In this document: positions 44,301 through 54,036 of the stretch, piece after piece
Layout of the letters: each line of letters begins with the position of its first letter
Numbering within the stretch: position 1 is the first letter of the stretch
From: Cymbomonas tetramitiformis
Lineage: Eukaryota; Chlorophyta; Pyramimonadophyceae; Pyramimonadales; Pyramimonadaceae
Assembly (NCBI GenBank): GCA_001247695.2
Contig: LGRX02031216.1
Location: forward strand, 18,196-82,195
DNA length: 64,000 nt
Reading direction: 5' to 3'
The notes under the pieces: model-generated
Seen by the model: the letters and a program-made list of their open reading frames with translations, nothing else
What the model was told of the DNA's origin: nothing
The model's database searches: none
Translations under genes and position numbers: made by a program

Positions 44301-47300
44301 GACCCATCTTGATGAAGGTGGCGACGGCCTATTCCGGCATCACGAGAAAATCCTGAAGTTGACGGGGAGCTTACAGCATGTGCACGCGCAATGATGTGCA
44401 CAGGTATGTCTCCATCGTTGTAAACCACGACTTGCTGTGAATAGTTCTCGCCTGTGCTTGATGAATTCACACACAATCAACCCCACCCCAACCCCAGCTT
44501 CAACTTCACCGCCCTTGCTAAGCATGCCATAAGGTTTGTTCTATCGTTTAGTGATTCATGCCTGGTGGTTGGTACATACATGCATTCACACATCTTCATC
44601 CACTCAATTCATACATATGCTTTGTTGATAATTCAGCAGGCATCAGATTGTTGTTATGAATTGACTGGGACAAATTACATATAGCGTCATATTGTACACA
44701 GAGAATCAATAAGCATCCAAGCACCCACCTGGACGGAGTGTCATCTCGGAGAGCATCGCCGGATCAATGTGAACCCTGGATGTGCCCGGGAGAGTGGATC
44801 GAGCACTGCTGCTACTGCTGCTGTGCGGGTTCCTGCCCTTATTTGCTGGGGGTGCAGTGGTGGGTGAAGGCCCTGCTCGCGGTTGGCACACATCGCCGAT
44901 GGAACGAGTTCCACAGGCACAGTCCACCAATGGGGTGCCATCTGGCATGTAACTGCAAGTAAATTGCATTGTGGGCAACATTTTATGTGAAGCGCACCGA
45001 TCACGGCATAGCTCCTGCGCCATGCCGCAACCCCCCTCTTTACACAAGGAGGGCGTGGAGCGCGGAAGAGAAGCAGCGGAAGGAGGTGGCGGGCGAGCAG
45101 ATGATGGCTGGGCACTTTTTAGCAGTGGGCTTTGCCGAGGAAGCGTGGGGGGGGTGGGACCAATTGGCTTTGGAGCAATGATCGGTGCGCAGGTGGACGC
45201 ATCCAGTATGTTGTGTACAAATGCATTAAAAACAGCGCGGAACTGTGTTCGGCTGTAAGCATATGCCCTCCCATTCTGGTACCCTTCCCAGATCAAGCAA
45301 TACAGGCGAGCAGCAGAGGAGCCATTCGCCGGAGCTTGAAGGGCATCAAACTCGCTTAAGGGGTTGCTGGATACGGATTGCCCCCACTCGCTAGTTGGAG
45401 CCACCATGAGATGGTTCAAGCTGGGTGCGCTAGTTATGTTGTACACCTTCTTGTACCAGCCAAACCAGCCGCTGCCACCAGAGCTCCTGCCCAGCGAGCC
45501 ATACTCAACCGCAGTGGTATTATCAGACTGCCTTCCAGTCGTTCCAGTGACTGAAATTTTGGTCAGTGCTCCAGATGGACTGTCCACACCAATAAACCAT
45601 ATGCGGGCAGCATCTCTTTGCTGACCTCTGTTCATTGCCACCTCATGACTGGTTGCTGTATATGTCGCATCCCCGGATCCTGATTGGTGCAGGCTTGGGT
45701 ATCCGCCGCCTGGTAGCTGCAGGTTAGCTGCGACGGGATGCCCTAGGGTACCAATATTCAGGAAGCGGTGGCTTTCTTCGTGTTGCCTTAAAGGGATTCG
45801 AGAATCACCAGCGCTGGCAATGCCTTGATATCCCATCACCAACGCGGGCATCATACCTACAATAGTCGGTGCCATTTCATCAAACAGCAGAGCTTGTGCT
45901 GGGACTGGACAATATCCATTATCTAAATCCATCACTGAGCTGCTGCGCACTTGCTTGTCTCCAGTGTTTGAATCGGTCATGGGCAGGTCTTCTTGTGAGA
46001 CCACAACTGCATCTCCACTTGTTTCCTGCGTATGCCTCATTCGCATCACAGCTCGTCCTACATGCAGGATCCCACCAGAAGAACAGCGCCCATTTAAGCC
46101 TGTTGCAGGCACTGTTGTCTCAAGCAACACCGCCTTAATGTCTTCTGCACGGACTTCCTCTGGTGCTGCTGTCAACATTAGTAGTGCTGCTCCACCTGCC
46201 ACGTGTGCTGCAGCAAAGCTGGTTCCACTGAATACGCTATGCCCCCCCCCAGGAACGGTGGAGTTGATCATCGAGCCGGGAGCTGCAAGATGGACTGATC
46301 TCACCCCATAGTTGCTGAAATGTGAAAGTGTACTGGAGGATGTTGAGGCCGCAACAGAAATCACAGTGGGATGCGAATATGCGCCCGGATATTGAGGATT
46401 GGCATCTGTATCCTGTTTCTGGTTGCCAGCTGCAGCCACAAACACGTGATTTGCAGTGACAGCGCCATCAATTGCAGCGGACATGGCGAACGATGAGTTC
46501 ATGATTCCACCCCACGCATGTAAGGAAATTTTTGCGTTCATCTGAAGCGCATAGTCCAACGCTTGAATTGCACCTGAAATGTAGCCAAATCCGAAGCTGT
46601 CCAAAATTTTCAGTGCCATTATAGAAACGGTGTAGTTGTTGCCAGCAGACTCTCTGAGCGAGTTGCCGATGGTGGCCACAATACCGCTGCAAAGTGTTCC
46701 ATGATGGTTGTCATCATCTGGGTTGTTGTCATCGTTGACAAAATCGTAACCATTGATGTCATCTATATACCCGTTGCCATCGTTGTCAATTCCGTCAAGA
46801 ATCTCGTTTTGGTTGTTCCATATGGTTGGCATAATTGCTGGATGCCGATAGTCAACTCCGCTATCAATGACAGCAACTACTATCTCGGTGGCTTCTGTTG
46901 AATCGAAGTTCCTTCCACCTTGAAGAAACGGAACCTCGCTGAGACTTGCTGTGATACCGATGTGTTCCATTCCCCACATATAGTCTGTCCACGGTAGGCT
47001 TTCAGGGCGAGAAATGTCCAAGGCATGCACCCGAGAATCTTGCTCAACTGATTCCACACCTCTTAGAGCAAGGATTTCAGTCGTTAACTTCCCCACGTCT
47101 TTCCTTTTGCTGACCTCCAAAATTGCCACCCGCATGGCACGTGCTACAAATAGGACCTGAATCCCTGGGATGTCAAAAACTCGTTCTGCATCTAGACCAT
47201 ACAATTTGATGTTCCCAGAGTCTTGCAGAACCTCTTTATTATACTGAGTTTTCCCACTGGAAGTATGATCATCTGTGGAGCTCCGATATGGATTGCGCTC

Positions 47301-48507
47301 AAACGTCACCAATAGTCTTGGTTGCGCAAGTTTTGAAGTCAGACTGTTGTCAAATGCTTCATCCTGTTACAAGACAGAGTGGCAAACACATAACATTCAG
47401 TTGTATCAGTTTTCAAGATGATAAGTAATTAATGATATTGAAATACCTTGTCTGTTTAGGCAAATATAATACTGGTGCCATTTGCAGTTGTAAGGTGGGC
47501 ACCCAAGGATGATGATATATGCTGCTTAAAAGCGCATCATAATAATGCTGCTTTTAGAGTGAAATGCTCATCATTGAACAAAGATAAATTACTCTTCCCG
47601 GTTCGCGTCCCATAACGTAAAACTTGAACAAAAAACGCTGAGAAGTATGCAGCTTCCGATAGGTTTGATCGGGAGTCACGATCTTGTTTACAACAGTATG
47701 TGACTCGTCCAACATGGGCCGTGGCGTACAGCGACCCCTAGGTAGCGACCAAAATGCACATAGTGGACCGTCATATTAGCTAAAAAAGTACTTCAGTTTG
47801 CCGAAGACTTACTTCCCGTGAGAGACTGGACACTGCCGCTTCAATATTTTGCTACTGTTACAGAACGCATCTGGGTCGACATGGCATGTCTCAATATGAT
47901 TAGTTGTGCGTTGTACACCGTCGTCGTTATTACCTATATTGCACAGCGCTGTCAACTGCCCGACGGTGGTCATTATAAAATTATTGAGTCTGTATAATAC
48001 CAAACTCATCGTCCTGAGTTTCGAAGCAATTGAGTGTCTTCATCGTCGACGAAGATATTACCACGGTCGGGGGACATCAACCATCTTGGGCGAGAATAGC
48101 ATGGCCCCGTGAGGGTCCGAGCAATTTGAGTTCAAAAGCGTTCCCTTCTTTAATTTTGCACGTACCTTCTGACGAAAAGTACATATTCTTTCGAGAAATC
48201 CTTTTATATGGCACAGCCCTTTAAAAACTGTTTCAATGGCAGTCTCCATACTACCCTACTTTGAAGCTAATAGGCACGCAGACTGTGACATGAGCGGCTG
48301 CCACCTTCTAGGGTTAGGAACTTCAATTATTTTAACAGCTTCTAAAGACGATACCTTCAGTCTGGCACTGGCAGTCTCAGTCTGGCGCCTCAAAAGCTTT
48401 CGGCGTGTCACAGGAAAACGTACCGGCTTGATGGCACGACCAACGTTCACAGCTCGGAAAATCGCGATGGTGAAAGTGAGCGTGTAGTATAGTTGTTGAA
48501 GAGCCAT
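29132..48507 (-). CDS. Secreted multidomain subtilisin-like (S8) matrix protein, ten-exon model
   Basis: Exons (minus strand): 48507-48305, 48218-48166, 47832-47813, 47363-44729, 44451-43799, 37330-36286, 35704-35260, 34808-34483, 32515-29517 and 29355-29132. Junction phases agree throughout except that exon 9 changes frame inside its proline-rich part. The product is about 2,870 residues. Order: signal peptide (1-about 23), propeptide, S8 protease (Asp259, His313, Asn406 and Ser474 in IDSGVD, HHGTLCSG, AAGN and FSGTSFAA), Ser/Pro/Cys linker, beta-sandwich and NIDO-like domain across exons 5-6, proline-rich hinge, Ig-like domain, fibrinogen-like segment, long Pro-rich stalk, Cys-rich module, second stalk, von Willebrand D (GDPHF), third stalk and PSI-like Cys-rich end. 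It should be secreted and cleave proteins in the cell coat while anchored by adhesive modules. All introns are GT-AG except intron 6, which fits best as GC-AG. Introns 5 and 8 hold transposon debris. The model rests on motif continuity and phase only. The true 3' end is unknown; the Gly-rich frame downstream may belong to it. Confidence 0.65.
29517..32515 (-). CDS. Exon 9: fibrinogen-like end, proline stalks, Cys-rich module, VWD domain, PSI-like end
   Basis: It joins exon 8 as VFTG-ACPEALDCSRAQQHD and ends the fibrinogen-like part with GGWWLNMDSQHQCNR and NCPIQESAGRVAMYF. SPPP-type stalk 1 follows. By about 31700 the meaningful frame has changed. It encodes a Cys-rich module (CACVGNGGEVPADY..., AACLPGG, WCTQPWCYTQPYCPDAAAS) and stalk 2. 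The von Willebrand D domain follows (CRSTGDPHFRAYSGRRFDF ... LCGPLDFDGMW). Then come a helical Cys segment (ECGRVCADKVEECVDD), stalk 3 and a Cys-rich end (NGCSWCGNFCSRDPCPCW). The donor GGCAG/GTGGGT leaves phase 2. The shift inside stalk 1 needs an intron, an indel or an assembly error. Confidence 0.75.
33186..34350 (+). repeat. Transposon-derived repeats inside intron 8
   Basis: A block of about 430 bp (33190-33620: GGTGAGCCGGCTCCAGAGACACAG ... GGGTCCCATTCTTCACTAG ... GATCCCCGGCGTGGGTACATAG) is repeated directly at about 33950-34350. Between them lies 33700-33930, which matches 42350-42580 and 43610-43757. The family is the same as the repeats at the right end of intron 5. The host splice sites on both sides are preserved. 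Confidence 0.7.
34483..34808 (-). CDS. Exon 8: fibrinogen-like N-terminal segment
   Basis: In phase 2 from AATAG it reads FSCYNWLVAGFNTTGRYYID, later EQEVADGGWELLSIVQAS. This resembles 'SC..I...G..SG.Y.I.......CD...DGGGW..' at the start of fibrinogen/ficolin-type domains. It ends NRSVWGVFTG in phase 1 before GTATCT. An upstream acceptor would add LDCGAINKRNR but in the wrong phase. Confidence 0.6.
35260..35704 (-). CDS. Exon 7: Ig-like domain and short Pro-rich hinge
   Basis: After CTCCCCCCAG the exon reads YGDCTEAEQILVVAVFSKPV, then SALHTSHFEV and FLGSTYLAVNGGAAMDAFGA. This is the pattern of bacterial Ig-like (SbsA-type) 'VxFSxPVxxL...F.V' domains. It then has PPPPEPPLPPSPPPSSPPPP, a pherophorin-like hinge. 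The donor CACAG/GTATTC leaves phase 2. Confidence 0.7.
36286..37330 (-). CDS. Exon 6: second half of the NIDO-like domain, Pro-rich hinge, beta-sandwich
   Basis: The acceptor CCTTTGTAG opens VLDGGLETMRVAVTWHEVPE, which directly continues exon 5: ...VYYE-VLDGG...VTW...NTFQAVLYL...G, the usual end of that domain. A Pro-rich hinge (PSPFIPASAPFYLPPP) and a second 'I.PGE...L.YS...LGSYTASV.I.S' sandwich follow. An unrecognised beta-rich part closes the exon (LKWAVSPFALTMDLDQLW ... HSTNTLSTG). The phase-compatible donor is ACAG/GCATGT. Confidence 0.75.
38351..38632 (+). repeat. Tandem repeat with GGGCTCATCCTTGC...GCCTGCGCCAACCC unit
   Basis: Three to four imperfect units of about 60-85 bases occur. 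They combine CTGTGGGCTCATCCTTGC, TCGGGCCTGCGCCAACCC and GGGATCGAGGTGGGGGCT. It lies upstream of the reverse transcriptase remnant. Confidence 0.7.
39200..41400 (+). pseudogene. Degenerate non-LTR-type reverse transcriptase
   Basis: Fragments in shifting frames follow the expected order. FDDVMRNVPRASGLGSSQWR lies at 39298. VNVRPIACGEVLRKLVAKVI lies at 39530 and again at 39710. HPEWVYVEADAKSAFNAL (motif A) lies near 39930. NEGTWQGDP lies near 40125, and AYLDDAF (catalytic YxDD) near 40240. Beyond these, a Cys/His knuckle-like CPDW...GTHLSACKGG lies near 40770 and a tail FLRKTQRRFRERRYM near 41215. Stops and frameshifts separate them, so the element is dead. The 'RPIA.GE.LR.L..K' plus 'D...AFN' plus 'QGDP' plus 'YLDD' series places it among non-LTR-type reverse transcriptases common in algae. 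It lies antisense to the host gene. Confidence 0.8.
39530..39880 (+). repeat. Internal tandem duplication of about 180 bp in the RT pseudogene
   Basis: The block from GTCCGGCCCATTGCGTGTGG through GTTTGTGGACGGCGGCAAGATGATGA occurs twice (about 39534 and 39718) with few differences. It repeats the conserved RPIACGEVLRKLVAK segment. Confidence 0.85.
41790..42545 (+). repeat. Direct repeat, first copy (about 740 bp)
   Basis: It matches 43050-43757 at an offset of about 1,256 bp. Shared landmarks are GTCCAGGATATCTTGGCAGAG, CAGAGCCCGGGRGCCATCCC, CGGGACAAGCAGCTGTCGGG and GCAGATCGGTGACGGGAGCG. The copies flank a stretch (42590-42900) that belongs to the repeat family seen in intron 8. This could be two nested insertions of the same element's 3' part. 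Confidence 0.8.
43050..43757 (+). repeat. Direct repeat, second copy, ending at the host intron junction
   Basis: This second copy of the block at 41790 ends at GGGAGCAATTCAG (about 43757), where other copies continue with TTCATCATGCTCAGCCCC. Host intron sequence (minus-strand side of exon 5) begins immediately after, which marks an insertion boundary. Confidence 0.8.
43799..44451 (-). CDS. Exon 5: beta-sandwich domain and first half of the NIDO-like domain
   Basis: It joins exon 4 as EMTLRPG-ENYSQQVVVYND, a typical 'L.PGE....V.N.GD.P' surface beta-sandwich start. It then encodes FFTVQLSPSFNFFGVSYAEL, LHVGSNGYITFGDGD and HFSAPRISVLYHDLDPVNGG, a fold seen after bacterial and algal secreted subtilases. 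The exon ends YYE before GTGAGG in phase 0. The frame stays open past the donor for 12 codons, then meets the transposon junction at about 43758. Confidence 0.8.
44729..47363 (-). CDS. Exon 4: propeptide, subtilisin catalytic domain, Cys/Ser/Pro-rich linker
   Basis: The acceptor TTGTAACAG opens DEAFDNSLTSKLAQPRLLV. A propeptide-like domain leads to RVHAL. The catalytic domain has VAVIDSGVDYRHP (Asp), DNHHGTLCSGI (His), AAAGN (oxyanion Asn) and FSGTSFAAAHVAG (Ser), all intact. A calcium-loop-like DGIDNDGNGYIDD sits after the Asp motif, as in bacterial-type S8 proteases. The C-terminal half (RIWFIGVDSPSG..., SGGSGWFGWYKKVYN) is a beta-rich unknown. It is followed by a cysteine cluster (CKEGGCGMAQELCRDRCAS ... 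CACG) and a Ser-rich linker. The donor CCAG/GTGGGT leaves phase 1. Confidence 0.85.
47813..47832 (-). CDS. Exon 3 of the subtilase, 20-nt microexon
   Basis: The exon lies between GCGGCAG and GTAAGT, a strong donor. With the phase-1 remainder of exon 2 it encodes VSSLSRE and restores phase 0 for exon 4. Longer versions with other acceptors hit stops or leave the wrong phase. Confidence 0.35.
48166..48218 (-). CDS. Exon 2 of the subtilase (53 nt)
   Basis: The exon follows TTTTTAAAG and ends CAGAAG before GTACGT. In phase 2 it encodes AVPYKRISRKNMYFSSE and leaves phase 1. It joins exon 1 as NPRR-AVPYK. The support is splice signals and open phase only. Confidence 0.4.
48305..48507 (-). CDS. Exon 1: signal peptide and N-terminus of the subtilase
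   Basis: ATG at 48507 opens MALQQLYYTLTFTIAIFRAV, a typical secretory signal sequence. A basic stretch follows (FPVTRRKLLRRQ) and then VSSLEAVKIIEVPNPRR. The exon stops at AGAAG before GTGGCA in phase 2. The in-frame TAG a few codons later shows that splicing must occur here or earlier. Confidence 0.5.
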
Positions 48508-50570
48508 GGCAGTGCCAAAGTTGCATCGAATATCAGAATTAACTTTACAGTTGAGACATATATTTGTGCATGTGCGTGTTCAACAATACTCTGAGAAAAC
48601 TATCCAAGAAAAAATCATTTACAGCCCGGATGAACTACTTTATAGAATACTATGATACCTCAAGAAATGTTCAACTTTATCGGTTTAGAAGTTCCCTGGT
48701 GAAACAATATAAACCTAGCAAGCTATGAAAACCTCACAACAAATATTCTGCCATATCTATATTTAACAAATGACAGCAGATATTGCTATCTCGATTTCAT
48801 GATTTTATAAGAATGAGCCATATATTAAATACGTATGAATATTTCATGATTATTCAATACGTTATAAACGTTAGGAAGGTGATTTCAGTCGAAAGCGTCT
48901 TTGCGTCCAAGGTGCATTTGGAAATTATACCGACTCCAACCGGGATCGGAACACATCGGAACCATCGGATGCGGAAGCTCATGCGGACGGACACGGGAGG
49001 CGCACGCTGGGCACACGATCGCACAGGCATAGCGCATACAACCTATATATAAAACATATAAGTTGCGAAATCAATTGGAACAATTATAAATTCAAGACCT
49101 TGCCGACAAAATTGAAAATCGCTCCCATACTTAAGGGTACAAGGGTGCCGATGCCGTGAGGTTTCAATCCATTTTCTGGAATTAAATTTCATGACAAAAT
49201 CCATATTTAACCAATACAGAAAGTAAGTAACTTTCAAAAAGGCGAATTTTGCAACATGACCCCCTATTTTAATTGGTTAGGATCCAAGAATGGTGAGTCA
49301 ACGTGGTATTTAAAAAAAAAAAACCTCATTAAAAGTTATCATGTCGAACAGATCGCGGGAGAATAATTCGACATTTTCGTTCATGGGACCCCCATTAAAT
49401 ATGCTTTCGTTATGAACTATGAACGCTTCTTGGGGTCCCTCGATAGGTCCAAGGCTTCCTACAATCAACTTTTGCACCAGAGCTTTTGCACCGGAAATCC
49501 GCGCTGGAATCGAGGTGTCATGCGATGGTTTGCACCGGAAATCATCAAAATTTGCTCCCGGAAAAATTAGAACCTTTATACCCCGGGTACCTCGTACTTC
49601 AACTTGTAGAACTATCGTAGAGCTGTATGACATTTGCCTACGCGTGACACTCACTGCATATTATTTTAAAACCCTATAAAATAAAGGCAAAGGGGCAAAC
49701 GAAAGGGGCTCACTTTCTCGCATGAGGATGAGCGCAGCACAAGCGAAGGTAAGCTCTCTCTCTCTCTCTCACACGTCGGACGAAGGCGTCTGGTGTTCTT
49801 TCACTTATAAAGCTGCAATCTTCCTCAACACGCGTATACGTTCCCAAAGATCTGACCTCAGGACACGTACTAATCAGTGAGACTATTCACAGCTGAAGGA
49901 GCAATCTCCGTTTTTGTGACTCAAGGTGCCCGAAGGTGCGCGCAAGTGTTTTCCCGGTTGTGAGCGGATGCAGGACATTTACCGCTTTCTCGACCCTTGC
50001 AATTTTCCTAACTGTCGTCCCAAATTTCAACTGTTTCGTCGCCCCACAGGTCGTCTTAGAGCTCCGGCACTTCGACTATGTACGCTCCCAACATGCAGTG
50101 AAATTATTTGGTTCAGCTTGTCCGATGCCACTGCAATTCAAGTTTCGTCTCTTAGCGCTCATGAGCACGTGCTTGTAGCAACTCCGGCTGGATATCTACT
50201 GCAAGCAACTAGGTCGATGCACTAAATCATACTAGATACGGCTTCTCCGTCACTGGAAGGCCTCAGGAGATCTTGTTGCACTCTGGCAGATCGCCGGCAA
50301 ATGCCTCAAGGACCTTGTTCATATTAACGTCTTGGCTCGATATCCCGTAAACCGTCGTCTCTCCGCTTAAGTCAAAGCTGCATCTTTGTAGGCCGCTTGA
50401 CCCCAGTCGTATCGCGTGTTCCGTGCATGCGTTTCGGCTAGAGCTGAGATATCGTTCCGCGTTGGCAGCACAGAAGAATAAAGCGAAGATCGCTGTACGC
50501 TTTCAGCCGATCAGTCAGCCTCCGAAGAAACAAACGCTGTTCGCCAGTGGCGTTCTCTCTCAAACCATTT
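48508..50570. other. No supported gene; upstream regions of two divergent genes
   Basis: The stretch separates the minus-strand subtilase start (48507) from the plus-strand ankyrin gene. It contains a CT microsatellite at about 49757-49772 and a poly-A run at 49313. Small frames near 49926-50225 have no recognisable content. Promoters of both genes should lie here but no clear core motif is seen. Confidence 0.5.
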
Positions 50571-50574
50571 GCGA

Positions 50575-50700
50575 ACTGGCGACCTTTCTACAAGACGTGC
50601 AAACGCAGCCCGTCAAGTCGTACAAACGGCCTTTCGCCTCACGTCGAGTCGTTCCAGAGGCCTTTCACCAAGTTATCGAGTCGTATTAACGACCTTTCAA
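50575..50700 (+). repeat. Short tandem repeat GTCGT..RACGGCCTTTC (about 4 copies)
   Basis: Units of about 30 bases share CGAGTCGTN(5)GACCTTTC or a variant, with ACGGCCTTTCGCC, GAGGCCTTTCACCAAG and ACGACCTTTCAAACC endings. They lie just upstream of the ankyrin gene's likely start. Confidence 0.55.
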
Positions 50701-50768
50701 ACCGGGGCATATTCCCGCACGCCACAACGGGGAATAACGCCACCGTAAGCCGGCATCCCGGCGACGAG

Positions 50769-51488
50769 ATGACCGGGGACGATCTGGCCGGCGAGAAAAT
50801 AATCGACACGCGCATGTGCTATGTGCGCACGGGCCCGCTGCAGTCGAACCAGTGCTATTTCCGACCGTGCCTTGTGTACCAGATGATGTTGCCGGAGCAT
50901 GTGGCGGATGGAGGGTTGGAGTTCCGGTTCAACATTACCACCGGCGAGAACGAGGCGCGCTTTCCTGGGCTTTCGGAGGCGGACGCCGCGCCGGGCTCTG
51001 CACGCCACGACGCGATTCTTGCCGCACAAGTCCGCATCATTGAAGATGCGGAGGCACGCGATGATGGTCCCGCGGTGCGCTCTAAACTCGCCGCGGCGGC
51101 GACGTGGGGGGACGAAGTCAAGATGGCGCACCTTGTGCGGACGTGTTACGTGACGCGGGAAGCAGCGAGCGAGGCACTTCTGGACGGTGCACGGGAGGGC
51201 GCGGAAGGGGTGGTGAGGGTGCTACTAGCAGCCGGCGCGTCGGCGGACTTTGCAAGTGTGGAGCGGGACGCAAAAACTGCGCTGTATGTTGCGTGCGAAT
51301 GCGGATACGAGCCGCTTGCAGCACAACTCATTTCTGCGATGTCCCTGGATGGGCTGGGCCGCCGCGCTACCTCGAGCGGTCTCACTGCTTTCGAATTACT
51401 TCGGCGTGAGGACTTGTCTGGCATGGCCCGGCGGCTGGAGGCAAAAGCCTCGGAGCGACTGGAGGCACTGGCAGCCGGGCACGTGTAA
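50769..51488 (+). CDS. Ankyrin-repeat protein (239 aa), intronless
   Basis: ATG at 50769 gives MTGDDLAGEKIIDTRMCYVR. An N-terminal domain with three cysteines (SNQCYFRPCLVYQMMLPEH) is followed by a helical acidic part (ARHDAILAAQVRIIEDAEAR). The C-terminal half has two to three ankyrin-like units: LLDGAREGAEGVVRVLLAAG, KTALYVACECGYEPLAAQL and GLTAFELLRREDLSGMARRL. It stops at TAA. An upstream in-frame ATG (50547) would add 74 residues of repetitive Arg/Ser/Phe sequence from the short tandem repeat, so the inner start is preferred. Codon use is GC-rich, unlike the flanks. Ankyrin repeats bind other proteins; the partner and role are unknown. The Cys-containing N-terminus is not recognised. Confidence 0.7.
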   Translation: MTGDDLAGEKIIDTRMCYVRTGPLQSNQCYFRPCLVYQMMLPEHVADGGLEFRFNITTGENEARFPGLSEADAAPGSARHDAILAAQVRIIEDAEARDDGPAVRSKLAAAATWGDEVKMAHLVRTCYVTREAASEALLDGAREGAEGVVRVLLAAGASADFASVERDAKTALYVACECGYEPLAAQLISAMSLDGLGRRATSSGLTAFELLRREDLSGMARRLEAKASERLEALAAGHV

Positions 51489-53760
51489 CTCGCTTTGCAG
51501 GAAGGGAGTCCAGGAGGAGTACCTGAGTTGGTGAGGCATATTGTGTCAAGTTCTGCGGCGAGGTATTCATCATGGAGTCAAACTTCCTTCACTTTGTCCC
51601 AAAGCAACATTGTTACTCAATCACACATCGTCAATATAATGGTTAAGATAATGGTAACGGAATTATTTGACCTACGTCCTAGCCAGGTGTAGTTGATGAA
51701 TGTGATGTCAAAATAAGTGACTCTCAATCTCTGTTAGCACTCATATGACCCACAGTTAACGGAAATCAGCTTGTGGACATATGAAATGCACTTGCGGTAC
51801 AAATTTCGACAAATCCCTCAACGAGATCTGGCTGATAAATTAGGTTACTAACAAGGGGCAATATGGACTATGTGCCAACCCCACTAGTCTGCGATCCACT
51901 TGTAATTCCGAGTCACCGTCACTTGAAACCCTAAATTCCGATATATGTGAAGGTGGTAAAGTAGTATTGACTTCTTAAGTTCAGAGGCATGCCTTAACTG
52001 TCCCTTATAAACTGATCGGTTAATATGTACGTCAGGTTTAGGCCCACCGATTTCCCCCTAATGTTTGAGATTTCTGTTATGAGCAAGGAGTTGGTATCGA
52101 TGTTCAACATTCTTTTCGATGTTATCGAGGCAAGATAATATCCCCCTTCAGGGCGACAAGTCGTGTATATCTCGAAATATCACATAGATGTCGATTGATA
52201 CGCTATCAGGACCAGTCAAAATTTATCAATATCTCATCAAACATGTACTCGCTATCGAACAATGAATGTAAAATGCAGGTGCACGCGTAGGCCGCTACCC
52301 TGGATTAAATTATGAGCATAATTGCGCGCCATTATGCGTAATTATTGGTACGCGTATCGGCACTTATTGGTAGTGATTCATAACCGTTGGCACTAATCGA
52401 TAAATTTTGGAATTCGCAATTTGTCATACCGTCGTAATATGGCTGTTATATCCTACAACTTACTCCACCAGGGTAGGCCACAGGATTGATGATCATCAAT
52501 AGATATCGATACTTGCAATGTATGGTACAACAATTATATCGTCGTGTTCTTTCTGGTAAAGGTTACAAGGCATCAAATTATTGCATAAATCTTTGTCACA
52601 AAGCCGACGTATTTACTTGAGTTGAACGCCGTTCCCGTGTACGGAATTACTCCCGCAACTTCATATACATTATTTTGGTGGACAATTATCCTGGAATAGA
52701 AAAGTGACATTCCTGGAAACGCGTCCACCTGTCCGGCTGTCCGCAACGTGACTCCAGCCAGTCATCTCGACTTACGCGCAGCAGGGACGCATACTGCACA
52801 GCATGAACATATCACGCATATCATATAATCATAAGCAACACCTTCTGAGCGTCTGACAATGCATTGCCACCTCTATGCCAACCGCGTCCACGTTTCCGCT
52901 AGGGTTCTTCCCTCAACCGCGCACTCGCTTGCAAGCAAGCGATGCGCATCGGGTGAGGCAAGCGTTAGCAAAAATAATCCATAGATCCATTGCACAAAGC
53001 GACAATGGCGTAGACATCTGCGTCTCCCGAGTTCAGAACAGGTGAGAATATGACAGCCGGGCGAGTGTCTTCTATTGTATGTCGATGTTTCTCGTCTGGA
53101 TCTCTATGGACCGGCCAATACCATGCAAATGAGGTCTGTCTAGAAATATCATTCGTGAAAGGCGGAAATAATTTTTAAGGAGCAGATATATCCCAGAATT
53201 GTGAATTCGGAGGTGTATTGTAGGATTGTCACTTTTCTATGCTAGAATAATATTATTTCGCTGCCCGGGGGGGCACGACATCGACCCCCCCCCCTTCCTC
53301 CTCCCCGTCACCATCGCGCGTCAATGGGGCTGCACTACCACCAGCATCTTATTATGGAAACGAAACCAACTAAATATCTAAATTGGTGGACTACTCGAAC
53401 GGATGAGGATTGCTGGATGTGACACAGTGACTCTCACAACTGTCACATGTCACTTCCTACAGTAGGCTGAGTGACCGTCACCAGTAGGTGCGAAACAACC
53501 GTTAGGTATTTATGTTTATCTCTTTCATATCAATATACAATTTATCGTTCTGATCTCGAAACCCTCACCTCAGGGTTTATTCTCAACTATATAGATATAT
53601 ATCCGCAACACTATATATCTAGCAGGTTTGGCCCCACTTACGCTTTATTTAGCCACTGCGAGATTGCCACCATGAGTGGCTAAGCCCGGACGCTTGGGAT
53701 GGAGTGAGGCGCTCCACGCGTGAGAGTGCCGGCAGTCACGGGTATGGCCTAAACGCGGTG
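51489..53760. other. No supported feature
   Basis: The sequence is AT-rich with short frames only. A run of 10 Cs follows GACATCGAC near 53285. No repeat family or gene signal was recognised. Confidence 0.5.
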
Positions 53761-54036
53761 GGTTGATTTACGGCACGCCGAGGCGCTTCGAGACAATTCT
53801 TTTTACGGAATTTGACGTTGGATTGGTTTACGCTTTCTGGTTGGGTCCCACACCGTTACGTATTGGCCGCCGCTACCACACGGCTTTCTGGAATTTTACG
53901 ATCTCTTTCGGCTGCTGTATCGGTGACCCGCACGTTTCTTGGCCGCCCACGACTGCCGCTTCTCCCACGTCCATTGCCTCACTCCGCCCCTCTAGTCTTT
54001 TTCATCACGGTTGCCGCTACCAGAGCCACCTCCAGC

